A stretch of DNA of 60,000 bases from Antedon mediterranea (lineage: Eukaryota; Echinodermata; Crinoidea; Comatulida; Antedonidae): contig NC_092671.1 of NCBI RefSeq assembly GCF_964355755.1, positions 16,961,501-17,021,500 on the forward strand, in the 5' to 3' direction. A program made the translations under genes and the position numbers. The notes under the pieces were generated by a model. It was not told the origin of the DNA. It saw nothing but the letters and a program-made list of their open reading frames with translations, and did no database searches. This document shows, piece by piece, positions 22,301 to 33,000 of the stretch (position 1 is its first letter; the number at the start of each line of letters is the position of its first letter).

Positions 22301-25300
22301 CATGAAAGCCCAAATGGTCTAATGGTTAGGACAGCTGCATATTAAGCAGGAGGTCCAGCTTCAAGTCTCGGTTGGGCAACTTTTCTCATTCTCACAGATT
22401 TCCTCATCTTATCGTTTCAAATTAATTAATTAAATTTCAGTATATCACCGGGCGGTTTGGAATTAATGTTCTTTGCCTGTTGTGTTTATATAAATATATA
22501 TATAAATCCAAATGCAAAATACTGAAAAATAACAATGCTGTGGATATCAGTGGCTGAAAAGCAAAATCAAAACGATAAAGTAAAACAGCCAGAAAAGTTA
22601 GCAGAGCTTTTGGGCAACACTAGCCTTTCATCAATTCAATATATATATTTATATATATATAAATTATTGATTGTAAAGTAGACTTTGTCTAGTTGCCATA
22701 CCGAAGGTATTATTTAGCTTAATTTAGATTTAGGAAGCAGATTGGGGTCATGGTTAGAATCTTTGTACCATTTGTAAATCTAATTCAATAGAAACAATTG
22801 AAAATATATCCTCCAAAAGAAATATTTGTTTTAATGAATTGAAAAGGGACAATTATTTTATTAACTTTCGAACCATGGAAATCTCTTTTACCTATTTATT
22901 CTGTATTTGACTATCAAGTTTAATATTTATTCAATAATGGTAATAATGATGGTACATACAGTAATAATATACAAAGATAATAAATAAAACCATTATTAGG
23001 ATCAAGATTAGAAGTGGGTATTTGCTCATCTTGACCCATCTTGACTAATAGCTTTTAATTTTTTGTATTAAATACCCAAACAAATTTAAACACCATTTAC
23101 ATACATATTTATATCAAGTTATAATTGTCTCTATTTTGTATACAGTACTATAATTGTAAATCATTTTTTAATTAAAGCTACGGGATGGAAACATGAATTT
23201 CTTTCTGTAGAATTTTAATTTATATTTTATGTAATATTGCAATTGTGAAACAGTATTTAATTTTGTAAACATTTTCTATGGGTCAAACCTCTCATTTAAA
23301 GTAACCATATATAAATATTATTATTAGTCAAATATTAATCTATATACTTGTAGTAACCAATATGGGTATTGATGTGTTTATACAGTATATGCAACACAAA
23401 TTAAAAATATAAATTTTGTTTTTCATTTTACAAAAGAATTTTGCAGCTTTCATAAGAAATTTAGGTAAATTCCTGGAAAGGGAATTGACTGTTGAAGATG
23501 TAACAAATCTGGAAAACTACTGGATATCACAAACTCAATATAATAAAAAAGGTTTGATTTATTTTGTTAATAATATTAAAATGTATTTTTAAATTAAATT
23601 TCTTGGTACAAAAAAATGACACAAAACTTAAGCAGAGATATTACTACAGTACCATGGTTATACAGTAGAATGTGTTCAGGGGACAATCCTATTCAGGGTG
23701 CACCGCTATTTGGAGGACACCCCTATTCAGGGGACATACCTATTCATAGTTCACCCCTATTCAAGGAACGCCCATATTAGGGCACACCTCTATTCATAGT
23801 ACACCTCTATTTATAGTACACCTCTATTCATAGTACACCTCTATTAATAGTACACCTCTATTCACAGTACACCCCTTTTCATAGTATATCCCTATTCAGG
23901 GTACACCACTATTGGGAGCAGTAAGTGGCCAAGAGGTTAAGACAGTGGAACCGTAATACCTTGCCATATTAACATCGGCAAGGGTTCAAGCCTCACTTGA
24001 TCTATGTTTCTGGTGGTAGAACAAGTCTTCTAAAAAAACCACAGGTCCAGTGTAAATAACATCGGCAGGGGTTCAAGGCTCACTCACTCCATGGTTCTGG
24101 TGGTAGAACGAGTCTTCTCGGATAAGGACTATAAACCGTAGATCCAGTGTACACAACTAGCTCGTGTGCACTTTAAAGAACCTAGTACATATTTCGAGAC
24201 GAGCCGGTTACCCCGGTGTATTAGTACATCACAGCCACTGATCACCAACTGGGCCCTCTGGGAGACCAGTCTTTGACTGAAGAGGTTACCCAGTATAAAT
24301 ATATACTATTTCAATCAATCAATACACATCTGGCTCATGTGCACTTTAAAGAACCTAGTATATCTTTCGAGACAAGTAGGGGGTTACCCCGGTGTACTAG
24401 TATACACACAGCCACTGTCACTCACCTTGATTGTCAGCATATGCTGATTAGGGTCACCCTCTATAAATAAGGTGTAATAAAAAATAATAAAAATAATAAT
24501 ATAAATAAAAATAATAAATAATATGTTTGAGCTCTATGACCAACCTCTAGTCAAGGGACACCCATATTAAGAGGACACTTTGTTTGGTTCAGAAGGTGTT
24601 CTATTAAAAGTGTTCTACTGTAAAGCTACTGTAAATATGGAGTGCTGTCAATGCATTATATTTGTTGTTAAATATAATGCATTGACAGCACTCCATATTT
24701 ACAGTAGTATCAATATATAGCTACTGTATAATAGATACAATACGGTAGAAATATTTTAATGGCTTAAATGGCCAAGGTATGTGGATGGCAAAAAGGGGCA
24801 TTTGGAGTGTTTTTTTTATCTTAGTAAATATGCACAGTAATTGTGCGCGCAGGTACCTTCTAGACCACGACAATTGATAGTGTTTATTAATTTAACAAGC
24901 TACTCATTGTCACAATTTTCTCTTGGTTAAAATGCAGGCCAATTTCCTGACTCATCAACATGATATTGATTTTTCATTTATGAAGCTTTATAAGATTTCA
25001 AGCAAACTAGCTTGTATTTCAACTCAAAGATTCTATTAATCATTCTTTGTGCAATTTGATGATATGAGTTACGCTTACATTTGAAAAACAAAATAAATTA
25101 TTTTATATCAAAAGATTTTTAATTAAATATTTCAGTATACAATACAGAATATATTTGAAGCTTAAAACAACATATTATGTCTAGTAGACCCCCTCCTTTG
25201 GAACACCCCTATTATTATTATTAGGGAACACTTTCCTGTGAAACTAAGAGATATGTTTTACTACGGCTAATCCCTATATGGGACATTTTCTTTAGTCCTG

Positions 25301-26384
25301 AAGGTCCCCTAAATGTGGGTTCTGCTGTATTATCAAATTTTCATTTACTTGGGAAAACGTAGGAAATTTTGTGTTGTCTTGGCGATCACCTGGACCTACT
25401 GTAGAATCTCTGAAAACTGGGTCAAGGTACTGTATCGAGAGGAAGAATGTCCCGATTTTCACGTATGCGCATAATAAATTATGATGATGTAGCGTATAGT
25501 TACTAGGTCTTTGGAAATCTCCCTAATATCTGGGAGGAAAATGTGATAATGTTATCAATATATCATGGCAGTATTTGTTAAAACAAAATCCACGATTGGA
25601 TAGGCCCTTACTTAGGCTACAAATAATAATTTAATTGATTTAACATTTTTAATTATAGCACGTTCCTCTTACTACTAGACCTTGCAGTTATGTTGTTATA
25701 TTAAATATTTCTCAAAAATCAATATCTTGTTCCATGATAACAATGTTACATATTGAATGCAATGTTCCTGATACATTAACATAAGCTTAGGTCTCAAACC
25801 ACAGATAGTATAAATTCAACATCATGTATATGCCCTGCATTGCTGAAAAGGCCAATGGGTCCCAGGCTTTTAAGGTCAATTTACACAGAAGTTCAGTAAC
25901 AGTAAGCAGAAAAACCGCGTAGCTTGTCAAACATAGAATCTGTATCTATCCAGAGCGGAAACCACCTGTCCGTTCCATGTTGTGTGTAAATGGTCGTAAG
26001 GGATAACAAAGATTCTATATTTTGATTACCATAACACTCGTAAATTGGTCTGTGAGTAACTGGAGAGACAGGGTGCTTGAGATGCTCTCAAGAACCGGCC
26101 AGTATATATTATTATCTACATTGATAAAATATGGTTATGCCTATGATAATTTATGATACAATGGCACAAAGACATAGGTCATTAGAAGGAGTGTTGGAAT
26201 GATGAACCCTCAGAACTAATACAATCCATAAATCACATTATACTTATTCAACTGTTTATTCTCTTTTTCAGAGGACAGAGTTGGACAGTGGAAAAGCTAC
26301 TTTACAGTATTAATGGATGAGAAATTTGATGAATTTTTACCTGAGAAACTTAAACGATCCACTCTCCAGTTTGACTACCAATAA
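16341..26384 (+). CDS. Cytosolic sulfotransferase (SULT family), six exons
   Basis: Exons 16341-16512, 18231-18445, 19868-19994, 21867-21961, 23437-23551 and 26272-26384 join in phase to 278 codons plus TAA, close to the usual 285-300. SULT enzymes transfer sulfonate from PAPS to hydroxyl or amine groups of small molecules in the cytosol. Landmarks: VWVVSYPRSG (5'-phosphosulfate loop) ends exon 1; RIIKTHLPF holds the catalytic His (about residue 113); VIYMCRNPKDVMCSFY is the 3'-phosphate site with Arg135 and Ser143; DRVGQWKSYF is the C-terminal PAPS/dimer region, although the usual RKG before it reads KKE. The first exon is typical of invertebrate SULTs (FKDVRLPPFCRG). Oddity: across the exon 1/2 junction the loop reads SGLW, where the family has SGTTW, so it is one residue short and lacks the Thr pair. 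The ATG at 16341 has no competing upstream ATG in frame. Substrate cannot be inferred. Confidence 0.9.
17386..18155 (+). repeat. Long G-poor TTCATTCTTTCC microsatellite tract
   Basis: About 770 nt made almost wholly of T, C and A in TTCATTCTTTCC-like words, with a higher-order unit of about 164 bp (ATTCTGTTCTTCC at about 17517 and 17681). It ends about 75 nt before the exon 2 acceptor of the sulfotransferase. A long open frame through it (Phe/Ser/Leu/His only) is an artefact of composition. Confidence 0.95.
18600..18666. repeat. Palindromic dispersed repeat, copy 1
   Basis: AAGGACACTTTTTTAGTCC followed by AGAAGGTGTCCTCTTAATA, with AGGACAC/GTGTCCT forming a short stem, then GGGTTCAATTGT. Related copies lie at 22026, 23668, 24541 and 25181, all in sulfotransferase introns. 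Confidence 0.6.
20288..20638. mobile_element. MITE, PIF/Harbinger-like (TAA flanks)
   Basis: The left end GGGCCTGTTCGGACCTACAA and the reverse complement of the right end, GGGTATGTTCAGATCTATGG, agree and continue through ATGCTTTCGTATT, an inverted repeat of about 38 bp. TAA flanks both sides (20285-20287, 20639-20641). A 3-bp TWA target duplication with a GGG-start terminus is characteristic of PIF/Harbinger. Interior has no coding sequence. Confidence 0.75.
20620..21006 (+). repeat. Two-copy tandem duplication (about 196-bp unit)
   Basis: Copy one 20620-20815 and copy two 20816-21006 share TTTTATCTGTGTATATTG, CATACAACAGAGATCC and GGAGCTTGTCTAATCTAGC with modest divergence. The unit begins inside the right terminus of the Harbinger-like MITE, so the duplication followed the MITE insertion. 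Confidence 0.85.
22026..22152. repeat. Palindromic dispersed repeat, copy 2
   Basis: Contains CCCTATTCAGGGGACATG and TCCTATTCAGGGGACACC and ends CCCTAATAGGGGTTCTACTC, matching the family at 18600, 23668, 24541 and 25181. Confidence 0.55.
22308..22378 (+). ncRNA. tRNA-like sequence (tRNA pseudogene or SINE head)
   Basis: GCCCAAA at 22308-22314 can pair with GTTGGGC at 22371-22377. TGGTCTAATGGTTAGGAC is a good D-arm/box A, close to the animal tRNA-Glu pattern. CTGC-ATATTAA-GCAG (22335-22349) gives an anticodon arm of four pairs with ATT in the anticodon position. The T-arm region has TTCAAGTCT but does not form a proper stem. It is therefore unlikely to be a working tRNA. Confidence 0.45.
23668..23915 (+). 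repeat. Palindromic dispersed repeat, copy 3, expanded into a 17-bp minisatellite
   Basis: Begins with the GGGGACAC...CCTATTCAGGG words of the family and then becomes tandem 17-bp units of the type ACACCTCTATTCATAGT (about six regular copies at 23775-23880), with TTTATAGT, TTAATAGT and TTCACAGT variants. Confidence 0.75.
23926..24445 (+). mobile_element. tRNA-derived SINE with a conserved metazoan-type 3' domain
   Basis: Box A-like TGGCCAAGAGGTTAAGACAG (about 23926-23945) and box B-like GGGTTCAAGCCT (23981-23992) head the copy. A partly duplicated body follows, with CTCGGATAAGGACTATAAAC at about 24117 and TTAAAGAACCTAGTA...GGTTACCCCGGTGTA twice (about 24173-24220 and 24337-24390). This 3' domain resembles the central domain described for the MetaSINE superfamily in many marine animals; that match is from memory. 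The double 3' domain shows a tandem or nested copy. Confidence 0.65.
24541..24621. repeat. Palindromic dispersed repeat, copy 4
   Basis: AGGGACACCCATATTAAGAG, GACACTTTGTTTGGTTCAG and AAGGTGTTCTATTAAAAGTG, ending TTCTACTGTA. It abuts the perfect hairpin at 24626. Confidence 0.6.
24626..24707. repeat. Perfect 38-bp inverted repeat with 6-nt loop
   Basis: The arm at 24626-24663 (begins CTACTGTAAATATGGAG) is exactly complementary to 24670-24707, separated only by GTTGTT. No mismatch is present in 38 pairs. It lies in sulfotransferase intron 5 directly after a dispersed repeat. It could be a very young palindromic insertion, a template-switch product, or a small-RNA precursor. Confidence 0.95.
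25181..25335. repeat. Palindromic dispersed repeat, copy 5
   Basis: GGAACACCCCTATTATTATT, AGGGAACACTTTCC, GGGACATTTTCTTTAGTCC and TGAAGGTCCCCTAAATG, ending GGTTCTGCTGTA. The most diverged of the five copies. Confidence 0.5.
25874..25996. mobile_element. Short MITE with TAA flanks
   Basis: GGTCAATTTACACA at the left and TGTGTAAATGGTCG at the right are inverted repeats, flanked by TAA at 25871-25873 and 25997-25999. 123 bp, non-coding. The 3-bp TAA duplication again suggests PIF/Harbinger. Confidence 0.55.
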
Positions 26385-26572
26385 ATTATACACAGGATCC
26401 GAGCATTGAATAGGGTAACCACATGAATCTTAAAAAGACAAAACAAGAACTATTGGATTGTTACAAAAACAAACATTAAGGACGCTATATTATAGTAAAG
26501 TATACACCTGAATTCAAGAATATACTAACTTATGATTAAGGAACAATATTGAGTCTACGACATACCTACACA

Positions 26573-26696
26573 AATAAACGAAAACAGGTTCAGACAAAGT
26601 TGAAACATGCTCCTTCTTGCTTTGTAACTACCATGCACATGTCTATGTAGCAATAGTATATACATTGCCTCTATAAGCCTAGGTGCCAAAAATAAA
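26573..26696 (+). terminator. Sulfotransferase polyadenylation signals
   Basis: AATAAA at 26573-26578 and again at 26691-26696, about 190 and 310 nt after the stop codon. Either could end the transcript. Confidence 0.5.
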
Positions 26697-27214
26697 ATAT
26701 AATCTTTCATGTAAAATGAAAAGCTTACACCAAAATTGTATTAATATTACTTAATATAACATTTTATACTACAAATTGTCAATTGTCTTGTACGGTTTTT
26801 TTATTTTTGTAAAATTACATTATTGTTTTATAGTTTTGTCAATGTAGTACCTGTACTGCTACCAGCATAATCAATGTGTAGAGCTATATCCTGATTATTC
26901 CAACATAATCAATATGTATGATTATTCCAGATTGTTTATCAGTATAAATGAATGTTCTGTTGAATCCCCCATAAGGCATAAAGGGGCATCAGTAAGTCCC
27001 AATACTCATCGTAAGTCCCGATACTCATCAGTAGGTCCCAAAACTCATCTAGTTATTTTTACTGTACGTTATCTAACTGATGCATTGAATACCCCCATGT
27101 AAATAGAACATAAATATCTTTCAGTGGCACGTAAAGAGGTGAGCATCACCCATTAATGTAACAATCCTACAAAACTACTTATATAACAAAAGGTTCATCT
27201 CTTATCTATCTTAA

Positions 27215-27540
27215 GCTCTGTCTACACTATCAAACTTTATGTGACCAAAAAATGTGATGTGCCCATATATGGACATGATAATGTCATATCACTACCATAT
27301 TTGGGCATCACACTTTTGTTGTCAAAATACAGTAGTTTAGTGTATACATTTACTCAGTATAAATGATATTGATTTAAACAAAATAGCCTTTACTTAATAG
27401 AAGGTTTAGCTATATCTCTGAATATTTGTTGGCAAAGTTTGCTAGTGCAGACTTCTCCAGTTTGCCTAAGTTTGTCAACAGGTCTTTTCTTAAAAAGCTT
27501 GGAGTTTGCTTAAAACAAAAGTTTAATAGTGTAGACAGGG
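27215..27540. mobile_element. TTAA-flanked MITE, copy 1 (longest)
   Basis: TTAA at 27211-27214 and 27541-27544 flank inverted ends: GCTCTGTCTACACTATCAAA on the left, and the reverse complement of the right end reads CCCTGTCTACACTATTAAAC. A palindromic core (CCATATATGGACATGATAATG) follows the left end. TTAA flanks and a CCCTGTC-type tip are piggyBac-like. Shorter relatives are at 30682, 40293 and 58884. Confidence 0.75.
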
Positions 27541-27545
27541 TTAAG

Positions 27546-29960
27546 TTTACGAACCTACAAACATATATACATTAGTATAGACAGTGCAGAATAAATTAAC
27601 AATTGTAAATACAATCACAAAAATAAATAAATTATATATTGTTTGAAGGTTTGCATGGTGAAATAATAAAAAATGAATAAAAAACAAATTATATGTAAGT
27701 ATATATATATATAATTGTCTTCCTTAATATTTGTGAAAGAAAATTGTCTAGTTGTTTATTGTTAATGTTGTAACAAAATTGTGCAATGTAAAATAATTTA
27801 GTCTTTCATTCGGAAAAAAAGATTGTCTTGTGGGCATATTTTACACCCCTTTTACATCGCCTATAAAAAAAAACACACCATAGCACACACCATAAAAAGG
27901 TCAGTGTTGACGCACCAGTGTATGAAAACTCTGGAGTTACGCTAAGCGATGTGTACAGGCTATATAACATATAGATATCATCTTCAGTTCAAAATGGTGC
28001 ATTTTTGTTGTGAATATTATTTAGCATTTTGCATAGCACGTTTGTTGACATTTTACGCGCTTTGTGTTCATAATCAGTGTACTATGTCCCATATACCTGA
28101 CGCAGCCTATATATTGTGCAAGTTCTGCGGTACATATCATTTCGAAACCTGAGCTGCACTGATGAGATCCAGTAAGATCAAAACAGTACTGTCTGCAGAC
28201 TGAATATATATAGTATAAATAGTAATAAGTAACAAAGAATAAAATGATAAAAAAGTAAAAATAACAATAATCTTTAGGCATAAATTATTATAATTATTAT
28301 CTATATATAAATTTACATAAGGGCAAAATTTGGTAAATAGCGCGTTACTTCGATGGTATATAAAGTTGGTTAGAATCTTGGTACTGATTTTAACTACCTG
28401 ATGTAACCCTGTTTACTAATTAAATTGAGTTAGATAATTGTTATTGACAATTAAAACGAATTTAGGTTCAACGATTTGCCCCAAATAGGGGTGTTTTCCG
28501 ATCGTAGTATACACTGTCTAATGGATGTCTATCCTGAAAAATACCCGCTCACAATTATACGAGAATGCTTCGCATTTTCCTATCTCCTCCTACGATAATT
28601 GTTGTTAATAGCTGAAAACAGCTCGAGTACAGCATCATAGTGTTGAAGACAGACCGATTTTCTTAAAAAAATACTATTTTGCTAGATTTAATATACGTTT
28701 ATACAAATCTATTATTTGGTTTAACCATAGATAGGCTTACCTCCATGGTTTAACACAAGTAGGTAAATTTATGGGCCCTTGGAGAGTAAACATAAATTGT
28801 ATTGCAATGCTATACAATACTGTAAATAGGTATTAACCACTTTTGGTCGCCACTACTATGAGTGTTGGTACTGTAAGATATAATAATATAAACAAATATA
28901 TAAATAGACTTTATTACTGTGAGTGTGGGTAGGCCCTACTGTAAGATTATAAACACATAATATACAAATAAATAAACTTTATTACGGACAGTTGCTTCTC
29001 AAGGTTTGTATTAATTAATAATTAGCAAATATATAAACGTCGTAGTGGTGTATCGTTACATTTACTTTATTATTTCAATCGATTATGACAGTGAGAGTTT
29101 TAACAAAGTATTAAATCGCAAATGTGTTACTGTATCAAGTGGTATATTATTTATAGGCCTATTAAACATGAAAAACATATTTAGTTACTGAGTAGATAAA
29201 GAGTATATTTAAAAATTGTTTCTCTTTGTACCCATCCTCTTCCCCAACCCTCAATCCTAATGTTACATTCAAAACACATATTGAGTTTGTTTAAATGAGT
29301 CCAAATAAAAAAATTGGACTCATTTTGTGACAAGTTTCTCTCGCAGAAGTAATTCCCAGGGTGCTAATTTTGGTTGACAACATAAATCATTGTGTCTATT
29401 TATTCGTTTCCGTAAACGACAATGTATTATAGTCCTGCAGTACGTATTTGAAAACTTCAGTTTTTTCTCGCTGGAATTACTGTGTATTCGAGAACCATCT
29501 GTGGGCAAGACCTAGATCTGTGGGCACCAACAATTAATGAAAACAATTTTAGTTATTTTGAAGCTCAACAATTTGTTGCACTGAACACTGAATGCGATTC
29601 TCAAGCTGTGACCAAATTTCAGATATTAAAATTTTGGGAAAAAATAGTCTTTAGTCTTTTCCTTTTTTTTTGTAAAATAGTATGAATAACAAAATACTTG
29701 TATGGTTTCACATTATTAGTTTGTAGAATAACTTTTGATAAATTTGAATACTGCCCTCTTGAATTGTCACCTATAGGATTGTTCCAATTAAGACAGACAA
29801 GCCATATATACCAAATTAATAACCTTTATAACAATTATATTCAATTGTGTTTAATTTTAAGATTTTATTTCAGGCATATTCAAATTCCTAAATCATATGG
29901 CTTATTCAATTATAGATACAAAATATTTAATTTCCCCTGCTTTTATTTTGGAAGAGCCCA
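27546..29960. other. Gene-free stretch upstream of the spondin gene
   Basis: No supported exon. A clean hairpin, AAATGAGTCCAA (29293-29304) with TTGGACTCATTT (29314-29325), is present. A duplicated A/T segment containing ACTTTATTACTGTGAGTGTG / CTTTATTACGG lies near 28905-28985. The rest is low-complexity A/T. Confidence 0.45.
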
Positions 29961-29966
29961 AAAAGT

Positions 29967-30043
29967 TTGCTGAGTGAGTCACTGATCACACTCAGCAAGT
30001 GATTCAGTCAGACCATTGACGAGAGAAGTGTTTGATATATAAG
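29967..30043 (+). promoter_or_regulatory. Candidate spondin promoter: palindrome with AP-1-like site and TATA-like box
   Basis: TTGCTGAGTG (29967-29976) and CACTCAGCAA (29989-29998) form a perfect 10-bp inverted pair enclosing TGAGTCA (29975-29981), the AP-1 consensus. TATATAAG at 30036-30043 lies about 50 nt before the ATG, so a start site near 30068 is possible. Sequence match only. Confidence 0.3.
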
Positions 30044-30093
30044 TATCTAAAGTCAAGTCCTTCAAATTGGACACAAACCGTGCTAGCTAGAAA

Positions 30094-33000
30094 ATGGCTG
30101 GTAAACTATGCATTTTGGTTATTTTAATATATACATGTAAAGCACAACTAGCTTATTCGGATGCAATTACTATTGGCTGTGATCGTCAACCGACAGACTT
30201 TATAGCGGATAAATTAGATGGGGACAATGGATTTCGATTGCGATTCCATCGTCATCCCGCGGTGTACGAACGTGGTAACATTTACAGAGGTAAGAGCATG
30301 TACAGCAATTGTAGGTGTATGATATATGTTTGTCTCGAGAGCCCTTGATTACATTGTACAATAACAATCATACAATACCCAATCAAATTTATATATGCTC
30401 TCTACAGACCACAAATTTATAGTTGGAGAATCAGATACAAAATATAAGTTGTTTGATGGTTATTTTTTAAGAGAGGTTTAAGCTAGTAGTAGGTCAAGGG
30501 ATGTTATGTATTTGATTGTCTGAAGTATGCATGTTATCTTGATAAAGGTGCCTTGATTGAACCCTGATTGTTCTCATTGAATAGGTCAACATTCTGTTTG
30601 ATCAATATTCATAGGATTCTCTCTTCTTGAGATTCACAGCGTTATTTCAAATACAATGTTTCCTAACGATAAATCAACATAAAACTCTGTCTACACTATC
30701 AAACTAGTTTGACAAAAAAAGTGTTATGTGCCCAAATAAGGTGGTGATATGACATCATCATGACCATATATAGGCACATCATATTTCGTTTGTCACATAA
30801 AGTTAGATTGTGTAGACAGAGCTTCAGATTTCTAGTTTATGTATTTGTATTTGTCCTAGTTCTGAATGTCAATGTTATTGTTTCCCTAATAAAGTTTAAA
30901 TTAGATGCCAACTTTGGATTCTGTTTGAAAACACTAAATTATTTTAGTACATCATAAATTGTTATTATTTGTATATTTTATTGCAGCATATGCTAGTTTG
31001 TCACGACTAACATTAAATGTTATAATTTATTCAAATAAATTTCCATCTTAAATTGCTACCAGTACCATTAATTTATCCTATTTATTGCAACATGGTTTTT
31101 GATGGCTCTTAAATTTTTTTGCATTTTGTAAGATTATTATTTTGTTTCAGTTTGATTTTGTTGGTGTTTCCAAGTGTCTTATTATTACTGTAATACTACA
31201 ATAGCTTTGCCTAACTACTGTATTGTTGGTACAGTTAATGACCTTCGTTCTACCACTTTATATACTGTGTATAGAATACAGTCTTACAATACATATTTTG
31301 TTATGGCAAATAATTATGTACAGTACCTGTGTAATATAGGACAGGACACAATATATATGTATGTATATATATATGTATGTTTACATTGATAGGACAGGGA
31401 AATTTTATTTATACTTATGTATGATATTTATATTATAGGTACTGTACATGGTTTTACAATAGAAAACTATAGGCTGCTTCCCGATGAATAAAGAATTGCT
31501 TGAAGGTTGAACTCTGTGTATTTTCTATTTGGAAAATGAATATTAGTTAATTTGATCAAGGAAGAGTTAAATTAATTTCACTCTTCCCTGATTTGATTGC
31601 ATATTTTGGAACCATTAAATGGGAGGGGTGGGTGTGTGCTACAATGGTAGGATGTTTCCACAGATTTACAAAAAGGAAATAATGATCTATCACAAATGAA
31701 GTGTGAAGGTAACATACAGTATTTGTGAATCCTTGAATACACAATAGGAATAAAGTGATGTCTTGCAATAATGTTAAGTTTCAATTTGAGGAAGACATGA
31801 ATACTAACTGAAGTTGCTTCATAATTAGGCCTTGTCAACGACAAATAATGAATATCCTTAGGCCTTACCATATAATAGTATCTAAATATTAAGAATGCCA
31901 GACTTACTGATAAATGTTTATACATCATATGTGTATCTTCATTTTGTTTCTTTACCAGGCTGTGGGAAAGAATTAAATGGTAATTAAATAACCATTGGAT
32001 GTTTGGGTTTATAAACATCCTATAGAGTAGGGTTAAATGAAAGACCAAGCTCTACCTGTGAACAAGCTGTAAGATCAACATATAACCAGCAAGTGATGTT
32101 TTGTCTAAAGTTCAAAGCCTTTTAATTTCAGCAGGGGGTAGGCCCAATTGATAGATTTGTATCTGCAAGACAGTGTATTGAAAAACGAATGTATAACATA
32201 AAAAAATATAATAATATTATATATATGTGATTTTGCACATGGCATGAGATAAAATAATGTAATTAGTACTTCTGACTTGTTTTGGTCTGAAATAATGCTC
32301 TTTATACAGAATAATCATTTATCTAAAGAATGGTCTATACTCTAATTTTTACATAGCTAATGCCGGTAATCACAAATGGAAATAATTTAAGATTTAGCAT
32401 TTAACAGTAATTAACAGTGATAATATTGAAATTGTCTATATATACTTACTTCAAATGTATGGCCCAAAGTCCAACCAATGTACAGTTTTTGGAATAAAAT
32501 TAATCTGCAGGATAGAAAAAAAAATTAAAATGTTATTCCTCGAATAAAGGAATTGTTCTTTATCAATCAAATTCAACTGGATAGTAAAAAAACATATGTC
32601 ATAAAAAAAAGATATAAAATGATAGATAGACATAATTTAGGAGCGTGAATCAGGTTACCTGGAGGAAGGTCATTTTAATGTAAAATAGTTATTGTTCTCT
32701 TATATAATATATAGTATATATTTCAAAAACAATTTATTATATAATCTTTAATCAAGAAGCTTTAATATGAAACATAATTCATATGATTTTACTGTATAGA
32801 CTTTAGTATTAAACATTTGAACATAATTTATAAGATCTTTAACAACAATATAGTTTACCTGTGGTGTTCAGTTCAAGTAACTGTTATCTATTTCATTCAA
32901 CATTTATTAATTTATAGCTAAACGGAATAATATAAAGTGATAGAACAAAATACATTCAATAGATTGACCTAGAAAATGCATCAGTTATTTCAAACATGGT

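Noticed and set aside
22308-22378. Functional tRNA gene
   Set aside because: Acceptor, D and anticodon arms are passable, but the T-stem does not pair and the anticodon would be ATT; kept only as tRNA-like.
31578-32048. 156-codon open frame on the minus strand in spondin intron 1
   Set aside because: No recognisable domain, no splice context, A/T-rich composition like the intron around it; chance open frame.
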